Assembly: GCA_963556195.1 (NCBI GenBank)
Contig: OY744519.1
Location: forward strand, 38,860,301 to 38,924,300
DNA length: 64,000 nucleotides
Direction: 5' to 3'
From: Sepiola atlantica
Taxonomy: Eukaryota > Mollusca > Cephalopoda > Sepiida > Sepiolidae
The notes under the pieces were generated by a model. It made no database searches, had not been told where the DNA came from, and saw nothing but the letters and a program-made list of their open reading frames with translations. Both the position numbers and the translations under genes were made by a program. Each line of letters starts with the position of its first letter. Within the stretch, counting starts at the first letter, position 1. Of this stretch, positions 1 to 13,690 are shown piece after piece.

Positions 1-15
1 TTGTTTATGGGGCAG

Positions 16-79
16 TTGACGTTTATTTTAAACGTTAATGAAACACAATATATTATCTAGCAAAATGGTATAAAACCAT
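16..79 (+). repeat. 64-base inverted-repeat arm A of array unit
   Basis: Reverse-complementary to 3719-3782 with three mismatches by eye. Contains the palindromic core ACGTTTATTTTAAACGT. Recurs at 5151-5214 and 10342-10405 in the other units. The arm ends where the PLE zinc-knuckle-like coding fragment begins on the minus strand, so it may be a PLE-derived boundary. Confidence 0.85.
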
Positions 80-80
80 G

Positions 81-138
<58 letters not shown>

Positions 139-140
<2 letters not shown>

Positions 141-590
141 AGGAATAAAGAATAAGGTAAAATAAATACCTTTTAAGCATTTTAAGATGCGATATTGATT
201 TTGAAAGAAAAAAAATCGAAACCGATTTTTTTTCTTGTTTATAAACTTTCATTTAGTTTTAGTTTATAGTAATACAAATATTTCGCCAATAGACTTGGCT
301 TTTTCAATGTGTCTGTATATCCTGATCTTATCGGATTCGGATTTCCCGGCTTCTGCTGGTGCAACCGGGCTTACGGGAGGTGTTGTTGTTTCATCTACTT
401 TAAAATATGAAATTGTGAATGCACACGAGATAGGTATAACATTTTTAAAGTTCATATTTTTTAAACATCCAATTGAAATTTAATAAGGAAAAAGGTAAAA
501 TAAATACCTTTGAAGCATTTAAAGATGCAATATTGATTTTAAAAGAAAAATAAATCGAAACTTTTTTTTTCTTTTTTTATAAACTTTCAT
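139..590. repeat. Internal ~110-base direct repeat within each array unit
   Basis: Positions 139-250 and 484-590 share the same order of landmarks: an AATAAGGA-type start, GGTAAAATAAATACCTTT, AAGCATTT, GATGC, ATATTGATTTT, a purine run, ATCGAAA, a T-run, and TATAAACTTTCATTT. The stretch between them (251-483) is comparatively GC-richer. The pair recurs at 5284-5735 and 10465-10916. The structure resembles a short element with repeated ends, but no family was recognised. Confidence 0.7.
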
Positions 591-1615
591 TTTTTTTATC
601 AAGATATTTTGTTTTAAGTTGATTCTGCAAAAAAACGAGGTAAATTTATTTAAATTATTCTGACTTTCGACAAAAACAACATATTTCATCAAGTGTTTTA
701 TTTTGTGAGAGTAGTTATTACCATGTTTAGTCTCACAAATTATTATCATGAGAAACTCACACAAAACATAGTTTAGCGGTTTTGTTTTTCATGAAGAATG
801 AACATAGGTTTTTAAATAAATACGTTCAATGTTAAATGTAGAAACGTTTTCTGAATAAGGAAAATCAATAGTTATTTGAAATATGATGTGTAGTAGTCGG
901 TCCTTCAAAAAATAAAATTAAAAATTAAAAATTAACCGTAGAATTTGCCATGAAAAAACTGTAAACAATGATTCATGTAAAACAAACGAAATTAAATACA
1001 AAGAAGACACAAAGGTTTCCTATAGATGACTCATTTACTTACCTTGACTTGTCACGTAAAAATGCAGCAGACTTATATTTAATTACAAGTTATTTTTGCG
1101 ATGTTGATATGCAATGAAGAAATCCCACAATAAATGTTGTTTGTTAACGTATGGTGTGATATATGCGCATGCTCGGAGTACTCAAAACAAAACAAAAATA
1201 TGTCACCTCGATGTCAGATTTTGTCTCAGTTCTAAATGAAAGAATTCGCTGATATTATAGGCCTGCAAGATGGTCGACATAGAAAATATGATCTTTATTT
1301 GATATGTGTTGCATATTACTTTAGTTTAAACTGAACAAACGCACACACATACACACACACGAATACAAACACACTGCCCTTTGTATAAGATATGGTTCCA
1401 TTTGACAAAGTGATGTAGCCTCAATTAACAAAACTAAACTGAATATCCCACTAGACTTGACTAATTCTAGTCCTGGAATCCGGTTAACCTACGCGACCTG
1501 AAGAAATATATACTATAACATAGTTTAATGATCAATTGAGAAGATAAAAATAAATGTTCTCAATTCTTTACTAACTTTACAGTTGAAAGGTAAAGAAAAC
1601 GTCAATGGAACACTC

Positions 1616-1667
<52 letters not shown>

Positions 1668-1771
1668 ACATATATATAGATAATTATATATATATATATA
1701 CATATATTTATATGTATATAAATAGATATATATGTATATATATGTATATATATGTATATATAAATATGTGT

Positions 1772-1806
<35 letters not shown>

Positions 1807-2273
1807 AGTGTCAAGTGTTAGCCCCAGGAAAGGACCTGTTTTTTTTCTAAGAACTTATACTGAATCAAAATTTACAAAAATAAATTTTGATTATATTGAT
1901 ATATAAATATAAATACACCCATCTACACATGAAGTCAGACGTGCGCATACATGTATACACACAGCATATCTTAAATAAACTTTGGAAAACCAATATACTT
2001 AGACATATAATAACAGACTTTATAGATGCGTTTGAAAGTGTATATATGTTCAGAGCAATGACTAAAATATTATGATGAATAAAAATTAATGAAATAAAAA
2101 AACATGTTCATTGTTACTAAGTTCTTGAAAAAAGAAAAAATCTCATGTGACCGTTAGTACCAATCCTAACAAATAATGTTTCACTTCATCGAATCTGGTG
2201 AAGTTAAGCTGATTCTTGCTTTAACTAAAAAAAATTTTGCAAATGTGTATTCAAAATGTAAGTATAATTGAAA

Positions 2274-2369
<96 letters not shown>

Positions 2370-2526
2370 TCAGAGAGGGAGAAAGAGAGAAAGAAAGAGA
2401 GAGAGAAAGAGAGAGATATGTGTGATTTGATACTGATACATATATATATATTCATACATATATACATATGTATATTGATACATATTTATATATATTATAT
2501 ATATACATATATATATGTATATATAT

Positions 2527-2575
<49 letters not shown>

Positions 2576-2679
2576 TTAACATATGTGTGTATCAGTAATT
2601 ACTTAAACAGTTCTTAAAACACGAGCAAAGCTGAAGTAGCTACACAGATAATTTTGTTATTTACTACCCCAAGTTTACA

Positions 2680-2728
<49 letters not shown>

Positions 2729-2731
<3 letters not shown>

Positions 2732-3057
2732 CATCCAAATCTGACCTAGGCATTATAAGCAAAATATTTTTTTAGATAGAATCATTCCTAACTTAAAAGA
2801 ACAAATTTCATACACCCTTTGGCAATACTCTGGTGAAGTCAACAATTGGATTCTAAACCTCAGGGATAAATCTAACTCTAACTTGACTTGTATCACCTTC
2901 GACATTTACAATTATTATCAGTCAATTTCCCCTATCCTACTAAACAAACTTTTATCTTCGTTAAGAATAAATCAGATATCTCAGACTTAGAGATCAAACT
3001 CATAATGTTGGCCAGAAGATCCCTATTAGAATTTGACAACAAATTTTGGACCGGAAA
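2729..3057 (+). pseudogene. Penelope-like reverse transcriptase fragment (copy 1)
   Basis: Starting directly after a (TA)n tract, the plus strand reads as the fingers/palm part of a PLE reverse transcriptase across two or three frames. It begins with PSKSDLGIISK (the PSK..G.ISK motif), then LDRIIPNLKEQI, then the first catalytic-aspartate motif FDIYNYYQSIS (PLE FDI..FYPSI), and finally, in another frame, DISDLEIKLIMLARRSLL followed by FW. At least two frameshifts break it (near 2772 and 2945-2960). The second catalytic block and everything downstream are missing: the fragment stops at the array junction. It is dead, and too short to be a full element. Confidence 0.8.
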
Positions 3058-3100
3058 CGATATTCGCTAGAAACAGTAGACGTTTATATTGCACATAACT

Positions 3101-3148
3101 CTAAGTCTGATGAAGTATAAAAGTGTACACCTGCAACATTGAACTCGG
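3101..3148 (+). ncRNA. Degraded hammerhead-like motif, array copy 1
   Basis: CTGATGA at 3107-3113 is followed by an AGTATAA...GTGTAC segment able to form a short stem, then GCAAC where a hammerhead needs GAAAC, then ATTGAACTCGG. Order and spacing match the PLE-tail motifs elsewhere in the window, but the second core block is mutated, so self-cleavage is not expected. Confidence 0.4.
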
Positions 3149-3247
3149 TTTTATATCTATTATACTGTTTATATATGTGTGATTTGGCTGTTTTTGTTTT
3201 AACATACAGCGGAACATTTACATAAACACACGCTCTAACACACATAT

Positions 3248-3306
<59 letters not shown>

Positions 3307-3377
3307 GTATATATATTTTTTCTATATATACATACATTATATATATGCATATATATATATATATATATATATATGTT

Positions 3378-3443
<66 letters not shown>

Positions 3444-3538
3444 GAATCGCAAGTTTGTTGAAAAAAATAAAGTGATCGATCGTAGTTTATACAAAGGCTG
3501 ATATACAGTATTTTTCAAAAACTATACGTAAACGTGTC

Positions 3539-3621
<83 letters not shown>

Positions 3622-3718
3622 CTTGTTACAAATATCCAAGGAGTATAAATCTGAAGGAAGTTGAAACCGAGTTCATGAGAGTGCTCAATGAAAATTCAGA
3701 GCAAAATATATTTTGTTG

Positions 3719-3782
3719 ATGGTTTTATTCCATTTTGCTACATAATATATTGTGTTTCATTTACGTTTAAAATAAACGTCAA
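3719..3782 (-). repeat. 64-base inverted-repeat arm B of array unit
   Basis: Mirror of arm A (16-79 and 5151-5214); second copy at 8910-8973. Arms B and A bracket the 1.4-kb segment that holds the reversed PLE endonuclease fragment. The pair could be the two inverted ends of one composite PLE insertion; that is inference. Confidence 0.85.
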
Positions 3783-3795
3783 AACGTGAGACATT

Positions 3796-4056
3796 TTGGA
3801 ATTCACTGTTAAAATTTCTACAACAACAGGAAATTGGGAATGGATGAGAAAGAGGGGAATGAAGACGAAGTTCGCATATAGCAAAGAAAGGAAGGGAGGA
3901 GGGGAGATTTTAACGGATGATATTTTAAGAAATAAGTGGGGTAGTATTTTGTGTCTGTGTTATTGTGACCTTAATCTTAACTGTAGCAGAGAGTGGGACG
4001 GGTTTGAATTTATTGTATATAATAAAATTAAAAATATTGTCGCATATCTTTGGTAG
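3796..4056 (+). other. Open stretch of unknown origin in array unit (also 8987-9256)
   Basis: An 86-codon open frame, purine-rich in its first half, follows inverted-repeat arm B. In copy 2 (8987-9256) a stop-to-Trp change (TAG to TGG) lets the frame run three codons further. It begins at a TTG-type codon, has no recognisable domain and no conserved motif. It is probably a chance open frame in GC-richer repeat sequence. Confidence 0.3.
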
Positions 4057-4889
4057 TTATCGTAAAAAAAATGTTTGATAATTTTATTTAGGGTATTTAA
4101 TACCATACTAGCATTCCATTTCTATATTAATTAGTCGTCATTATCCAATAATATTACTAATTATGGCTTTTATAATGATATTAATACCAGTAGTAGTAGC
4201 ACATTCTCGTTGTGATAATATTTGTTAATTGTAATAATAGTATAGTAATAATAAAATTAGTATTAATAAAATGAATATATAAAAACAGTTTAGTGGGGAT
4301 ACGACTCTTTGTATTAATAAAAATAAGAAGAAGAGAAATGTCAATAATACTTACGATAGTCGTAATTACAATAGTACTACTACTACTACTACTAATAATA
4401 ATAATAACCCCGCTACTCGCAAGGTCAATGGGCATAATACGTATACATAGGATGGTAAGCTATTATAGTTCCACCACTAATAATAAAGACTGAATACCCG
4501 TCAATAACTAAATGATCAAGGTGGTAATTAGATTTTGGTCTTTTAAAGCATTAAGTAATTGAGATTAGATTAATCTAAGTGATATCAGAGTTTACAGCTA
4601 TCAGGGTTATGAGTTGGAGATAATTTTGGTAGAATTGTTTCATGGTAGTAGTATGACAGAGAGGTTTTTGGGGATGAAAATTATAGGTAATACTAAGGGA
4701 TTTGATGTTATCGATGGTTCAGTGCGGTGGTTATATATCTATAGATTCGCCAAGACTTGCTGGGGGTGAGGTTGGGTTATAAATGTGGGTGGGTCGGTAA
4801 GGGGTCGTAATGTGTTTTTAGGTAGTGTATGATTGGGAGGGGTGAGATAAATGTGTAGGGAGGTATCAAGGAGTAAGAAATATAATGAT

Positions 4890-5158
4890 TCAATTTTATA
4901 TGTGAGGGGTTGGTGTGGGGTTAAGGTGGAGTATTTTTAGGATTTTCCACTTTATCACAGAAGTTTCTTTGTTTGTTTTTATTTTGTGGTAGTGTAGTGA
5001 TAGTCCAGTGTGTCCAGGGTGGTTATGGTTGTTGAAGGAGAGGTTATGGTTGTACAATCTTTTCTTGAAGTTGTTAGCCGCCAAACCAATATAATAATTT
5101 GTTAGGGATGGGTTACTTGGGTTGATGGGCACTTTTTGTTTATGGGGCAGTTGACGTT
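4890..5158 (-). pseudogene. Penelope-like GIY-YIG endonuclease fragment (copy 1)
   Basis: On the minus strand the sequence begins with a Cys-containing knuckle CPINKKCP (about 5157-5134) and, after a frameshift, a 78-residue open stretch carrying YYIGLAANNFKKR, NH.LSF, a T.LS motif and a WKIL ending. These match the zinc-knuckle plus GIY-YIG nuclease found at the C terminus of endonuclease-bearing PLEs (Y.G......FK.R...H..SF.....T.LS). The distal Cys-rich tail is decayed beyond recognition. It lies opposite in orientation to the RT fragment of the same unit, so the two do not form one colinear element. Confidence 0.75.
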
Positions 5159-5215
5159 TATTTTAAACGTTAATGAAACACAATATATTATCTAGCAAAA
5201 TGGTATAAAACCATG

Positions 5216-5285
<70 letters not shown>

Positions 5286-6760
5286 AGGAATAAAGAATAA
5301 GGTAAAATAAATACCTTTTAAGCATTTTAAGATGCGATATTGATTTTGAAAGAAAAAAAATCGAAACCGATTTTTTTTCTTGTTTATAAACTTTCATTTA
5401 GTTTTAGTTTATAGTAATACAAATATTTCGCCAATAGACTTGGCTTTTTCAATGTGTCTGTATATCCTGATCTTATCGGATTCGGATTTCCCGGCTTCTG
5501 CTGGTGCAACCGGGCTTACGGGAGGTGTTGTTGTTTCATCTACTTTAAAATATGAAATTGTGAATGCACACGAGATAGGTATAACATTTTTAAAGTTCAT
5601 ATTTTTTAAACATCCAATTGAAATTTAATAAGGAAAAAGGTAAAATAAATACCTTTGAAGCATTTAAAGATGCAATATTGATTTTAAAAGAAAAATAAAT
5701 CGAAACTTTTTTTTTCTTTTTTTATAAACTTTCATTTTTTTTATCAAGATATTTTGTTTTAAGTTGATTCTGCAAAAAAACGAGGTAAATTTATTTAAAT
5801 TATTCTGACTTTCGACAAAAACAACATATTTCATCAAGTGTTTTATTTTGTGAGAGTAGTTATTACCATGTTTAGTCTCACAAATTATTATCATGAGAAA
5901 CTCACACAAAACATAGTTTAGCGGTTTTGTTTTTCATGAAGAATGAACATAGGTTTTTAAATAAATACGTTCAATGTTAAATGTAGAAACGTTTTCTGAA
6001 TAAGGAAAATCAATAGTTATTTGAAATATGATGTGTAGTAGTCGGTCCTTCAAAAAATAAAATTAAAAATTAAAAATTAACCGTAGAATTTGCCATGAAA
6101 AAACTGTAAACAATGATTCATGTAAAACAAACGAAATTAAATACAAAGAAGACACAAAGGTTTCCTATAGATGACTCATTTACTTACCTTGACTTGTCAC
6201 GTAAAAATGCAGCAGACTTATATTTAATTACAAGTTATTTTTGCGATGTTGATATGCAATGAAGAAATCCCACAATAAATGTTGTTTGTTAACGTATGGT
6301 GTGATATATGCGCATGCTCGGAGTACTCAAAACAAAACAAAAATATGTCACCTCGATGTCAGATTTTGTCTCAGTTCTAAATGAAAGAATTCGCTGATAT
6401 TATAGGCCTGCAAGATGGTCGACATAGAAAATATGATCTTTATTTGATATGTGTTGCATATTACTTTAGTTTAAACTGAACAAACGCACACACATACACA
6501 CACACGAATACAAACACACTGCCCTTTGTATAAGATATGGTTCCATTTGACAAAGTGATGTAGCCTCAATTAACAAAACTAAACTGAATATCCCACTAGA
6601 CTTGACTAATTCTAGTCCTGGAATCCGGTTAACCTACGCGACCTGAAGAAATATATACTATAACATAGTTTAATGATCAATTGAGAAGATAAAAATAAAT
6701 GTTCTCAATTCTTTACTAACTTTACAGTTGAAAGGTAAAGAAAACGTCAATGGAACACTC

Positions 6761-6832
<72 letters not shown>

Positions 6833-6936
6833 ACATATATATAGATAATTATATATATATATATACATATATTTATATGTATATAAATAGATATATATGT
6901 ATATATATGTATATATATGTATATATAAATATGTGT

Positions 6937-6989
<53 letters not shown>

Positions 6990-7456
6990 AGTGTCAAGTG
7001 TTAGCCCCAGGAAAGGACCTGTTTTTTTTCTAAGAACTTATACTGAATCAAAATTTACAAAAATAAATTTTGATTATATTGATATATAAATATAAATACA
7101 CCCATCTACACATGAAGTCAGACGTGCGCATACATGTATACACACAGCATATCTTAAATAAACTTTGGAAAACCAATATACTTAGACATATAATAACAGA
7201 CTTTATAGATGCGTTTGAAAGTGTATATATGTTCAGAGCAATGACTAAAATATTATGATGAATAAAAATTAATGAAATAAAAAAACATGTTCATTGTTAC
7301 TAAGTTCTTGAAAAAAGAAAAAATCTTATGTGACCGTTAGTACCAATCCTAACAAATAATTTTTCACTTCATCGAATCTGGTGAAGTTAAGCTGATTCTT
7401 GCTTTAACTAAAAAAAATTTTGCAAATGTGTATTCAAAATGTAAGTATAATTGAAA

Positions 7457-7548
<92 letters not shown>

Positions 7549-7705
7549 TCAGAGAGGGAGAAAGAGAGAAAGAAAGAGAGAGAGAAAGAGAGAGATATGT
7601 GTGATTTGATACTGATACATATATATATATTCATACATATATATATATGTATATTGATACATATTTATATAAATTATATATATACATATATATATGTATA
7701 TATAT

Positions 7706-7756
<51 letters not shown>

Positions 7757-7860
7757 TTAACATATGTGTGTATCAGTAATTACTTAAACAGTTCTTAAAA
7801 CACGAGCAAAGCTGAAGTAGCTACACAGATAATTTTGTTATTTACTACCCCAAGTTTACA

Positions 7861-7915
<55 letters not shown>

Positions 7916-7918
<3 letters not shown>

Positions 7919-8244
7919 CATCCAAATCTGACCTAGGCATTATAAGCAAAATATTTTTTTAGATAGAATCATTCCTAACTTAAAAGAACAAATTTCATAC
8001 ACCCTTTGGCAATACTCTGGTGAAGTCACCAATTAGATTCTAAACCTCAGGGATAAATCTAACTCTAACTTGACTTGTATCACCTTCGACATTTACAATT
8101 ATTATCAGTCAATTTCCCCTATCCTACTAAACAAACTTTTATCTTCGTTAAGAATAAATCAGATATCTCAGACTTAGAGATCAAACTCATAATGTTGGCC
8201 AGAAGATCCCTATTAGAATTTAACAACAAATTTTGGACCGGAAA
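7916..8244 (+). pseudogene. Penelope-like reverse transcriptase fragment (copy 2)
   Basis: Second copy of the same PLE reverse-transcriptase relic, with the same frameshifts and the same break at the unit junction. It differs from copy 1 at a few bases, for example an Asn codon replaces Asp just before the conserved FW. Shared lesions show that the inactivation predates the tandem duplication. Confidence 0.8.
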
Positions 8245-8287
8245 CGATATTCGCTAGAAACAGTAGACGTTTATATTGCACATAACT

Positions 8288-8335
8288 CTAAGTCTGATGA
8301 AGTATAAAAGTGTACACCTGCAACATTGAACTCGG
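8288..8335 (+). ncRNA. Degraded hammerhead-like motif, array copy 2
   Basis: Same sequence and same lesion in GAAAC as the copy at 3101-3148; CTGATGA lies at 8294-8300. The last array unit ends before this motif would recur. Confidence 0.4.
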
Positions 8336-8434
8336 TTTTATATCTATTATACTGTTTATATATGTGTGATTTGGCTGTTTTTGTTTTAACATACAGCGGA
8401 ACATTTACATAAACACACGCTCTAACACACATAT

Positions 8435-8493
<59 letters not shown>

Positions 8494-8562
8494 GTATATA
8501 TATTTTTTCTATATATACATACATTATATATATGCATATATATATATATATATATATATGTT

Positions 8563-8636
<74 letters not shown>

Positions 8637-8736
8637 GAATCGCAAGTTTGTTGAAAAAAATAAAGTGATCGATCGTAGTTTATACAAAGGCTGATATACA
8701 GTATTTTTCAAAAACTATACGTAAACGTGTCCACAT

Positions 8737-8812
<76 letters not shown>

Positions 8813-10080
8813 CTTGTTACAAATATCCAAGGAGTATAAATCTGAAGGAAGTTGAAACCGAGTTCATGAGAGTGCTCAATGAAAATTCAGAGCAAAATAT
8901 ATTTTGTTGATGGTTTTATTCCATTTTGCTACATAATATATTGTGTTTCATTTACGTTTAAAATAAACGTCAAAACGTGAGACATTTTGGAATTCACTGT
9001 TAAAATTTCTACAACAACAGGAAATTGGGAATGGATGAGAAAGAGGGGAATGAAGACGAAGTTCGCATATAGCAAAGAAAGGAAGGGAGGAGGGGAGATT
9101 TTAACGGATGATATTTTAAGAAATAAGTGGGGTAGTATTTTGTGTCTGTGTTATTGTGACCTTAATCTTAACTGTAGCAGAGAGTGGGACGGGTTTGAAT
9201 TTATTGTATATAATAAAATTAAAAATATTGTCGCATATCTTTGGTGGTTATCGTAAAAAAAATGTTTGATAATTTTATTTAGGGTATTTAATACCATACT
9301 AGCATTCCATTTCTATATTAATTAGTCGTCATTATCCAATAATATTACTAATTATGGCTTTTATAATGATATTAATACCAGTAGTAGTAGCACATTCTCG
9401 TTGTGATAATATTTGTTAATTGTAATAATAGTATAGTAATAATAAAATTAGTATTAATAAAATGAATATATAAAAACAGTTTAGTGGGGATACGACTCTT
9501 TGTATTAATAAAAATAAGAAGAAGAGAAATGTCAATAATACTTACGATAGTCGTAATTACAATAGTACTACTACTACTACTACTACTAATAATAATAACC
9601 CCGCTACTCGCAAGGTCAATGGGCATAATACGTATACATAGGATGGTAAGCTATTATAGTTCCACCACTAATAATAAAGACTGAATACCCGTCAATAACT
9701 AAATGATCAAGGTGGTAATTAGATTTTGGTCTTTTAAAGCATTAAGTAATTGAGATTAGATTAATCTAAGTGATATCAGAGTTTACAGCTATCAGGGTTA
9801 TGAGTTGGAGATAATTTTGGTAGAATTGTTTCATGGTAGTAGTATGACAGAGAGGTTTTTGGGGATGAAAATTATAGGTAATACTAAGGGATTTGATGTT
9901 ATCGATGGTTCAGTGCGGTGGTTATATATCTATAGATTCGCCAAGACTTGCTGGGGGTGAGGTTGGGTTATAAATGTGGGTGGGTCGGTAAGGGGTCGTA
10001 ATGTGTTTTTAGGTAGTGTATGATTGGGAGGGGTGAGATAAATGTGTAGGGAGGTATCAAGGAGTAAGAAATATAATGAT

Positions 10081-10349
10081 TCAATTTTATATGTGAGGGG
10101 TTGGTGTGGGGTTAAGGTGGAGTATTTTTAGGATTTTCCACTTTATCACAGAAGTTTCTTTGTTTGTTTTTATTTTGTGGTAGTGTAGTGATAGTCCAGT
10201 GTGTCCAGGGTGGTTATGGTTGTTGAAGGAGAGGTTATGGTTGTACAATCTTTTCTTGAAGTTGTTAGCCGCCAAACCAATATAATAATTTGTTAGGGAT
10301 GGGTTACTTGGGTTGATGGGCACTTTTTGTTTATGGGGCAGTTGCCGTT
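10081..10349 (-). pseudogene. Penelope-like GIY-YIG endonuclease fragment (copy 2)
   Basis: Near-identical copy of the relic at 4890-5158, with the same frameshift between the Cys knuckle and the YIG block. It lies at the right end of its array period, immediately beside inverted-repeat arm A (10342-10405). Confidence 0.75.
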
Positions 10350-10406
10350 TATTTTAAACGTTAATGAAACACAATATATTATCTAGCAAAATGGTATAAA
10401 ACCATG

Positions 10407-10466
<60 letters not shown>

Positions 10467-11941
10467 AGGAATAAAGAATAAGGTAAAATAAATACCTTTT
10501 AAGCATTTTAAGATGCGATATTGATTTTGAAAGAAAAAAAATCGAAACCGATTTTTTTTCTTGTTTATAAACTTTCATTTAGTTTTAGTTTATAGTAATA
10601 CAAATATTTCGCCAATAGACTTGGCTTTTTCAATGTGTCTGTATATCCTGATCTTATCGGATTCGGATTTCCCGGCTTCTGCTGGTGCAACCGGGCTTAC
10701 GGGAGGTGTTGTTGTTTCATCTACTTTAAAATATGAAATTGTGAATGCACACGAGATAGGTATAACATTTTTAAAGTTCATATTTTTTAAACATCCAATT
10801 GAAATTTAATAAGGAAAAAGGTAAAATAAATACCTTTGAAGCATTTAAAGATGCAATATTGATTTTAAAAGAAAAATAAATCGAAACTTTTTTTTTCTTT
10901 TTTTATAAACTTTCATTTTTTTTATCAAGATATTTTGTTTTAAGTTGATTCTGCAAAAAAACGAGGTAAATTTATTTAAATTATTCTGACTTTCGACAAA
11001 AACAACATATTTCATCAAGTGTTTTATTTTGTGAGAGTAGTTATTACCATGTTTAGTCTCACAAATTATTATCATGAGAAACTCACACAAAACATAGTTT
11101 AGCGGTTTTGTTTTTCATGAAGAATGAACATAGGTTTTTAAATAAATATGTTCAATGTTAAATGTAGAAACGTTTTCTGAATAAGGAAAATCAATAGTTA
11201 TTTGAAATATGATGTGTAGTAGTCGGTCCTTCAAAAAATAAAATTAAAAATTAAAAATTAACCGTAGAATTTGCCATGAAAAAACTGTAAACAATGATTC
11301 ATGTAAAACAAACGAAATTAAATACAAAGAAGACACAAAGGTTTCCTATAGATGACTCATTTACTTACCTTGACTTGTCACGTAAAAATGCAGCAGACTT
11401 ATATTTAATTACAAGTTATTTTTGCGATGTTGATATGCAATGAAGAAATCCCACAATAAATGTTGTTTGTTAACGTATGGTGTGATATATGCGCATGCTC
11501 GGAGTACTCAAAACAAAACAAAAATATGTCACCTCGATGTCAGATTTTGTCTCAGTTCTAAATGAAAGAATTCGCTGATATTATAGGCCTGCAAGATGGT
11601 CGACATAGAAAATATGATCTTTATTTGATATGTGTTGCATATTACTTTAGTTTAAACTGAACAAACGCACACACATACACACACACGAATACAAACACAC
11701 TGCCCTTTGTATAAGATATGGTTCCATTTGACAAAGTGATGTAGCCTCAATTAACAAAACTAAACTGAATATCCCACTAGACTTGACTAATTCTAGTCCT
11801 GGAATCCGGTTAACCTACGCGACCTGAAGAAATATATACTATAACATAGTTTAATGATCAATTGAGAAGATAAAAATAAATGTTCTCAATTCTTTACTAA
11901 CTTTACAGTTGAAAGGTAAAGAAAACGTCAATGGAACACTC

Positions 11942-12013
<72 letters not shown>

Positions 12014-12117
12014 ACATATATATAGATAATTATATATATATATATACATATATTTATATGTATATAAATAGATATATATGTATATATATGTATATATATG
12101 TATATATAAATATGTGT

Positions 12118-12162
<45 letters not shown>

Positions 12163-12629
12163 AGTGTCAAGTGTTAGCCCCAGGAAAGGACCTGTTTTTT
12201 TTCTAAGAACTTATACTGAATCAAAATTTACAAAAATAAATTTTGATTATATTGATATATAAATATAAATACACCCATCTACACATGAAGTCAGACGTGC
12301 GCATACATGTATACACACAGCATATCTTAAATAAACTTTGGAAAACCAATATACTTAGACATATAATAACAGACTTTATAGATGCGTTTGAAAGTGTATA
12401 TATGTTCAGAGCAATGACTAAAATATTATGATGAATAAAAATTAATGAAATAAAAAAACATGTTCATTGTTACTAAGTTCTTGAAAAAAGAAAAAATCTC
12501 ATGTGACCGTTAGTACCAATCCTAACAAATAATGTTTCACTTCATCGAATCTGGTGAAGTTAAGCTGATTCTTGCTTTAACTAAAAAAAATTTTGCAAAT
12601 GTGTATTCAAAATGTAAGTATAATTGAAA

Positions 12630-12711
<82 letters not shown>

Positions 12712-12868
12712 TCAGAGAGGGAGAAAGAGAGAAAGAAAGAGAGAGAGAAAGAGAGAGATATGTGTGATTTGATACTGATACATATATATATATTCATACA
12801 TATATATATATGTATATTGATACATATTTATATATATTATATATATACATATATATATGTATATATAT

Positions 12869-12915
<47 letters not shown>

Positions 12916-13019
12916 TTAACATATGTGTGTATCAGTAATTACTTAAACAGTTCTTAAAACACGAGCAAAGCTGAAGTAGCTACACAGATAATTTTGTTAT
13001 TTACTACCCCAAGTTTACA

Positions 13020-13690
<671 letters not shown>

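Larger units (their letters stand above)
1..3057. repeat. Array unit, right-hand part of the first copy (cut by window start)
   Basis: This is the right part of the first repeat unit. It contains the 64-base inverted-repeat arm (16-79), a (TA)n tract (85-136), a ~110-base internal direct repeat (139-250 and 484-590), long AT-rich non-coding sequence, (TA)n tracts near 1617-1664 and 1779-1804, a compound (TA)n(GA)n near 2276-2355, and the PLE reverse-transcriptase fragment at its end. Small open frames here (for example 235-483) start at non-ATG codons and show no family resemblance. Confidence 0.85.
3058..8244. repeat. Array unit, complete copy
   Basis: Complete unit of about 5,187 bases, from the novel junction after 3057 to the same junction after 8244. 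In order it holds a degraded hammerhead-like motif (3101-3148), (TA)n-rich sequence, an inverted-repeat arm (3719-3782), an open stretch of unknown origin (3796-4056), (TAA)/(TAC)-rich sequence around 4190-4410, a reversed PLE endonuclease fragment (4890-5158), the opposite inverted-repeat arm (5151-5214), microsatellites, and the RT fragment at 7916-8244. Confidence 0.87.

Noticed and set aside
235..483. 82-codon frame present identically in all three array units
   Set aside because: It begins at TTG, not ATG, has no recognisable motif, and identity among copies only reflects the recent tandem duplication.
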